Assembly (NCBI RefSeq): GCF_000346465.2
Contig: NC_034011.1
Coordinates: forward strand, 25,975,941-26,039,940
DNA: 64,000 nt
Direction of reading: 5' to 3'
Origin: Prunus persica
Lineage: Eukaryota > Streptophyta > Magnoliopsida > Rosales > Rosaceae
The number at the start of each line of letters is the position of its first letter. Positions within the stretch are counted from its first letter, which is position 1. The notes beneath the pieces were generated by a model, which made no database searches, was not told the origin of the DNA, and saw only the letters and a list, made by a program, of their open reading frames with translations. A program made the position numbers and the translations under genes. Of this stretch, positions 59,379 through 64,000 are shown piece by piece.

Positions 59379-62208
59379 ATGGCTCCAAGTTTGACTAAAG
59401 CTGCCAACGGCGACACTAACCTCGCCGACGGCTCTAAGCCCTCGTCATGTCCTTTCACGCTCGAGAAGTCCAACTTCAAGGCAAACGGCCATGTCATTCT
59501 CTCCGACGTGCCGGAAAACATAACACTCATCCCATCACCCTACAGCACCGCCGGCTGCTTCGTGGGCTTTGATGTCGCCGAGCCCAACAGCCGCCACGTG
59601 GTCCCCGTTGGCCAACTGAAGGACATCCGCTTCATGAGCATCTTCCGGTTCAAAGTCTGGTGGACTACCCACTGGGTCGGATCCAACGGCCGGGACCTAG
59701 AGAACGAGACCCAGATCGTCATCCTCGAAAGCTCCGACGCCGGTAGGCCCTACGTCGTCGTTCTCCCCCTTCTAGAAGGCTCCTTCCGCGCCTGCATCCA
59801 GCCCGGCAACTCCGACTTTCTCGACATCTGCGTCGAGAGTGGGTCCACCCGAGAAGTCTCCAATTCCTTCCAGAGCGTGCTTTATTTGCAAGCCGGTGAT
59901 GATCCGTTTGCCCTAGTCAAAGAGGCGGTCAAAGTCGCGAGGGACCATTTGGGAACTTTCCAACTTTTGGAGGACAAGACCCCACCTGGGATCGTGGACA
60001 AGTTCGGTTGGTGCACCTGGGACGCATTCTATCTTACTGTACACCCTCACGGCGTCATAGACGGCGTGAGGAAGCTGGTGGAAGGTGGGTGTCCACCCGG
60101 GCTCGTGTTGCTCGACGATGGGTGGCAGTCCATTGGTCACGATTCTGATCCCATCACCAAAGAAGGCATGAACCAAGCGGTTGCCGGCGAGCAAATGCCG
60201 TGCAGGCTCCTGAAGTTTGAAGAAAATTACAAGTTCAGGGACTACGTGAGTCCCAATGGGGGTGCCTCTGGTAAAGGCATGGGTGCCTTTATCAAGGACC
60301 TCAAGGAGGAGTTCAAGAGCGTTGATTACGTGTACGTGTGGCATGCGCTGTGTGGGTACTGGGGCGGAGTCAGGCCCAATGTTCCCGGAATGCCCGACGC
60401 TGTGGTGGTGGAGCCCACATTGTCTCCGGGCCTACTGAAGACAATGGAAGATCTGGCCGTGGATAAGATCGTGGCCACTGGTGTGGGGCTGGTCCCACCC
60501 GAGGTCGTTGATCAGATGTACGAAGGGCTCCACTCGCACTTGAAGTCCGTCGGGATCGACGGCGTCAAGGTGGACGTAATCCACGTAAGTCGTTATTTTT
60601 CTTCAATTTTTAATTCAATTGGTTGTTAATTATTAGTTGGATTTTGGTCGGTGTTGGCGTTGAAGTGTCACGTTGAAACTGCTAGGTGTCATTATTTTTG
60701 GATGTGAAAGATAAAGAGAGACTATTTAACTTCTGTTAACTTACTTTGACCTGTATGGTCGGCACGTTATATCTACTTTTCCTTTCCTCCTAACTTTTTA
60801 ATTTTTGTAAGAATTTCCTTCTTTAATTTTCATATTTACACAAAATAATTAATCTTTATTATATTTATTTTAATATTTATGCTGTAAACAGTTGCTGGAA
60901 ATGCTTTGTGAGAATTATGGCGGGAGGGTGAAGCTGGCGAAGGCATATTTCGATGCTCTTACATCTTCAGTGAGGAAGCACTTCAATGGCAACGGGGTCA
61001 TTGCCAGCATGGAGCACTGCAACGACTTCATGTTCCTTGGAACCGAAGCCATCACTCTTGGCCGTGTTGGTATGTTTTTGCAATTAAAAATTTTCATTTT
61101 GTTCTAACTTCTAACTCACTCCTAATTTTAATAAACAGAAATTAATCATTTTGCAAAATTTATGCTATCAGGTGATGATTTCTGGTGCACCGATCCATCT
61201 GGTGACCCCAACGGTACGTTTTGGCTTCAAGGGTGTCACATGGTGCACTGTGCTTACAACAGCTTGTGGATGGGCAATTTTATACACCCGGATTGGGATA
61301 TGTTCCAATCGACCCATCCCTGCGCTGCCTTCCACGCCGCCTCTAGGGCCATCTCCGGTGGCCCTATTTATGTTAGCGATGCCGTTGGAAAGCACAACTT
61401 TGATGTGCTTAGGACCCTGGTGTTGCCCGATGGCTCAATTCTCCGGTGCGAGTACTATGCACTACCAACTCGTGATTGTCTCTTTGAGGACCCTCTCCAT
61501 GATGGCAACACCATGCTCAAAATATGGAACCTCAATAAGGTAACCTATCTTATACTCTTGTATTGTCAAACTGTGAATTTGAATCATCGATAATGTTATT
61601 TGGGTCTTAAGCTAACAATACTTTTGATATGTATGGAACAGTTCAGTGGAGTTCTTGGGGCATTCAACTGCCAAGGAGGAGGCTGGAGCCGCGAAACCCG
61701 GCGCAACCAATGTGCTGCTAAATTCTCCCACAGGCTGACCGCCAAGCTCAACCCGAAGGACATCCAGTGGAAGAGTGGCAAGAGCCCAATTTCCATTGAA
61801 GGAGTGCAAGAGTTTGCCTTGTACTATCACCAAGCCAAGAAGCTTGTCCTGTCCAAGCCCAACGAGGATGTTGAACTGTCACTGGACCCCTTCAACTTTG
61901 AGCTCATTTTTGTCTCTCCGGTGACTGTTTTGGGTGCTAAAAAGTCTGTCCAATTTGCCCCCATTGGCTTAGTGAACATGCTCAACACCGGCGGTGCCAT
62001 CCAGTCCTTTGTTTTCAATGAGGACGAGAGCTCTGTTCAAGTTGGAGTTAAGGGCACTGGAGAGCTCAGGGTCTTTGCTTCTGAGAAACCAACAAGTTGC
62101 AGGATTGAGGGCAACGACGTTGCTTTTGAGTACGAGCAGAGCATGGTCATAATCCAAGTGCCATGGCCTGCTTCTTCCACCTTATCTACTGTGGAGTACA
62201 AATTCTAA
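59379..62208 (+). CDS. RFS5: Raffinose synthase (galactinol-sucrose galactosyltransferase)
   Basis: Four exons (59379-60584, 60892-61069, 61172-61539, 61642-62208) give 772 aa. The enzyme is a GH36 transferase in the cytosol: galactinol plus sucrose gives raffinose plus myo-inositol, used for desiccation and cold tolerance and for carbon transport. Landmarks are TPPGIVDKFGWCTWDAFY, VLLDDGWQSIGHDSD, the nucleophile region GIDGVKVDVIHLLE, ASMEHCNDFMF, DDFWCTDPSGDPNGTFWLQG with the expected acid/base Asp, PDWDMFQSTHPCAAFHAASR and GGPIYVSDAVGKHNF. Length fits raffinose synthase; stachyose synthase has an extra stretch of about 80 residues after the N-terminal third, absent here. The start at 59379 (MAPSLTKAANGD) is the family-like one; an upstream in-frame ATG at 59355 would add eight residues. 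The RFS5 assignment is by general resemblance. Confidence 0.95.
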
Positions 62209-62680
62209 ATATAGATTCTAGACCAGTTTTTTTTTTTCTTTTTCTCATGAGGACCAAGTCTCTCTTGTGCCTGCAACTTTAATTAGGACCAAGGGACTTG
62301 GTATACTTAAGCACTGTTGGCTAATTAACGACTACTTAATGATTTCAAGTAATACAAACTATTGAGCTTTTCATTATATATAAGCTTATAAGATTCGCTC
62401 TGTTTTAATTTTTTTTTTTTTTGGGTTGTAATTTTCATGTTCTTAGTTTTCCTCTCAATTGTATTTGAGTTGCCCAGTTTGTAGATGGATTTGGGAGATG
62501 TAGAACTCCTTTGTGGTGTAACTCTCCACCTTATTTCACCATATGAATTGATTTGCTGCAAACACTTTTGATCTTCTTTTTTGCTACCAAATGAACTGTT
62601 TGAAACATTGTGCTTAACCAAGTAGACAAGACCCTAACAAATTTCAGCCATTATTTTTTAGTAACTGCGTTCAAAGCTCA
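62209..62680. other. Raffinose synthase 3' UTR and spacer
   Basis: T-rich sequence. No gene seen. Confidence 0.5.
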
Positions 62681-62683
62681 AAG

Positions 62684-62787
62684 GGATTTGTAACTCAGTT
62701 CGTTAAGAGCATTTAACCTTGCATCCGAGGTCGTAAGTCAGATTCCCCTCTCCCTCACTATAGTTTTGTATTCACACCAAAAAAATT
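62684..62787 (+). repeat. SINE-like element, same family as 39.6 kb
   Basis: Box A TAACTCAGTTCGTTAAGAGC (62691-62710) and a decayed box B (GTCAGATTCCC, 62738-62748), an A-rich tail at about 62778, and only an approximate flanking duplication (TGCGTTCAAAG versus TGCATTCACAG). An older copy of the intron SINE at 39600-39721. Confidence 0.55.
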
Positions 62788-63250
62788 GCATTCACAGAGT
62801 CACAAATGCAGGGGATAATACAGAGCTTTTCCATGTTGCAAGTTTAATGCTTTTGCTCCTTTAGAAAATAATCTTGATTGTCCAGAGTCATGTTTATAAT
62901 GGGCCAATCCTTTGTCTAGAGGTCACAATACGGGCTTTTTCAGAAAAAGAAAAAAGAGAAAGGGCTTTGTGGCCCAAAAAAACCAAAAGCCCAAAGCCCA
63001 AAGAAGTAAATAAAATTCAAAGAAAAATAATAAGACAATCAAAAGTCGTAAATTCGTAATTTGGTTTTTACGTCTCAAAGAAGCGAAGTTATTACAGAAA
63101 GGAGGAGGTCGTCTCAAAACGAAATTGCTCAAACATTGCCAATCTTCAAGTTCAATCCTCAGCATAGATAAATAAGGAAATTAAATAATACAAATTCCAA
63201 AACCCGAAAAGGAGCATCCAAAATTTCAGGCTGCTGTTTGTATATACTCG

Positions 63251-63583
63251 ATGAGCACGACGTCGTTTATGGACAAGCAGATAATGGATCTGTCACAGGG
63301 ATCGCCGCAGCAGAACAACAACGACTTCATCGACCAGATGAAGATGAACGACAACAACCATCCCAAAGAGGAAGAAGAGCAGCAGGTCGGCCATGGAAAT
63401 GGGCTTTCCAATAAGCTATATCATGAGATGTTGCCCAGCTACGATTTCCAGCCCATTCGTCCCATCGTCGGAACTTCTTCGCAGTCGCAGAGCCTCGATC
63501 CCGCACCCAATCTTGGAGGAGGAGGAGCCGCTAGGGTTTGGAACTCCGGCGAGCCCAAGTCCAACACTACCGCTCCTATCAGA
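63251..63583 (+). CDS. First exon of an unrecognised gene (runs off the window)
   Basis: An ATG (63251) opens a 111-codon frame ending at a donor (ATCAGA|GTAATA, 63583). The protein starts MSTTSFMDKQIMDLSQGSPQ and is acidic and Gln/Asn-rich (NDFIDQMKMNDNNHPKEEEE). A Pro/Ser stretch follows (YDFQPIRPIVGTSSQSQSL), then GGGGAARVWNSGEPKSNT. It is low in structure and contains no domain I recognise. The rest of the gene lies beyond position 64000. Confidence 0.7.
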
Positions 63584-64000
63584 GTAATATTTTTATTCCA
63601 TTAATTGCTGAATTTCATGTTCGCATTTTCATATGAATCAATCGAAGTGATTAGAAGTGAATCAGAATTGCATTAGTTTGCTTAGAATTTGTAGTTTCTC
63701 TGAAGCTGCATTAGTCTACTAGGGCAAGTGAGTGACCAATCAGTTCGGTAAGGACCATTTCATTAGCATATAACAAATTGGCAATTATGTCAGTTCAAGA
63801 GGTTAATAGTTGTATCTGATGATCAACACACGGCTTAAAGCTGCAAAAAATTTATTTGCTAGGTTTTGGGGGCTTTTTAGTTGTTAGTTGTTTTAATTTC
63901 TTCTAGGTAATTTAGGGAATTGATAATTGTGTTTGATTTCTATCTGTTTTGAGATTTTGTACATTGTATTTGTTATTAGCATTTTCAAATTTTGTATGAT
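63584..64000 (+). other. First intron of the last gene, to the window edge
   Basis: T-rich intron sequence continuing to the end of the window; no acceptor joining a convincing second exon is seen before 64000. Confidence 0.5.

Noticed and set aside
59540..61395. Minus-strand frames within the raffinose synthase gene
   Set aside because: Shadows of the real exons, whose phases and motifs are unambiguous.

Overview
The window is plant nuclear DNA. Genes are intron-rich with GT-AG (and a few GC-AG) introns, intergenic DNA is AT-rich, and the genes are typical of a dicot: a cysteine-rich receptor kinase, a plant-type MER3 helicase, a MORC ATPase, a PPR protein, an NRT2.7-type nitrate transporter, plastid SIRB and raffinose synthase. 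A woody rosid close to Prunus is my best guess, from general resemblance only. Two runs of exactly 100 N (25359-25458 and 44556-44655) show that this is a draft assembly.

Layout, left to right. At 1-9 kb lie a CRK receptor kinase (+), a short COX5C gene (-, 53 aa) and a single-exon RING-H2 E3 ligase (-). At 9.4-17.1 kb lies the many-exon meiotic helicase MER3/HFM1 (-), with an E2F-like site beyond its 5' end. At 18-22 kb is a gene-free stretch with two SINEs that carry 15-16 bp target-site duplications, a MITE-like element and an LTR-like fragment. At 23.0-30.4 kb is a MORC GHKL ATPase (+), convergent with a 731-aa PPR-E protein (-). At 33.9-35.7 kb is NRT2.7 (+). At 36-37.8 kb is an unrecognised 256-aa membrane protein (-) with two GC-AG introns. 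At 38.6-40.2 kb is a plastid J-domain/ferredoxin protein (+), convergent with SIRB (-, 41.0-42.4 kb).

The most unusual part is 42.4-50.2 kb. It contains a truncated, frameshifted C3H41-type RNA-binding pseudogene fused at its 5' end to a copied piece of the SIRB 3' region. It also contains a second, partial SIRB copy, a very young Copia-derived LTR element with identical LTRs, the 3' exons of an unknown gene, an assembly gap bordered by a repeated segment and poor-quality sequence, and four clusters of about 18 copies of a 20-bp GC-centred palindrome (consensus GTATAGCCGNNCGGCTATAC) interleaved with a G-box-containing spacer. I could not assign this palindrome array to a known element type.

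At 51.7-55.6 kb is a core-2/I-branching glycosyltransferase-like gene (+, 367 aa). At 59.4-62.2 kb is a raffinose synthase (+, 772 aa). At 63.25 kb is the first exon of an unknown gene that runs off the window. The genes do not form a pathway or operon. They are independent eukaryotic transcription units, several in convergent pairs (MORC/PPR and J-ferredoxin/SIRB).
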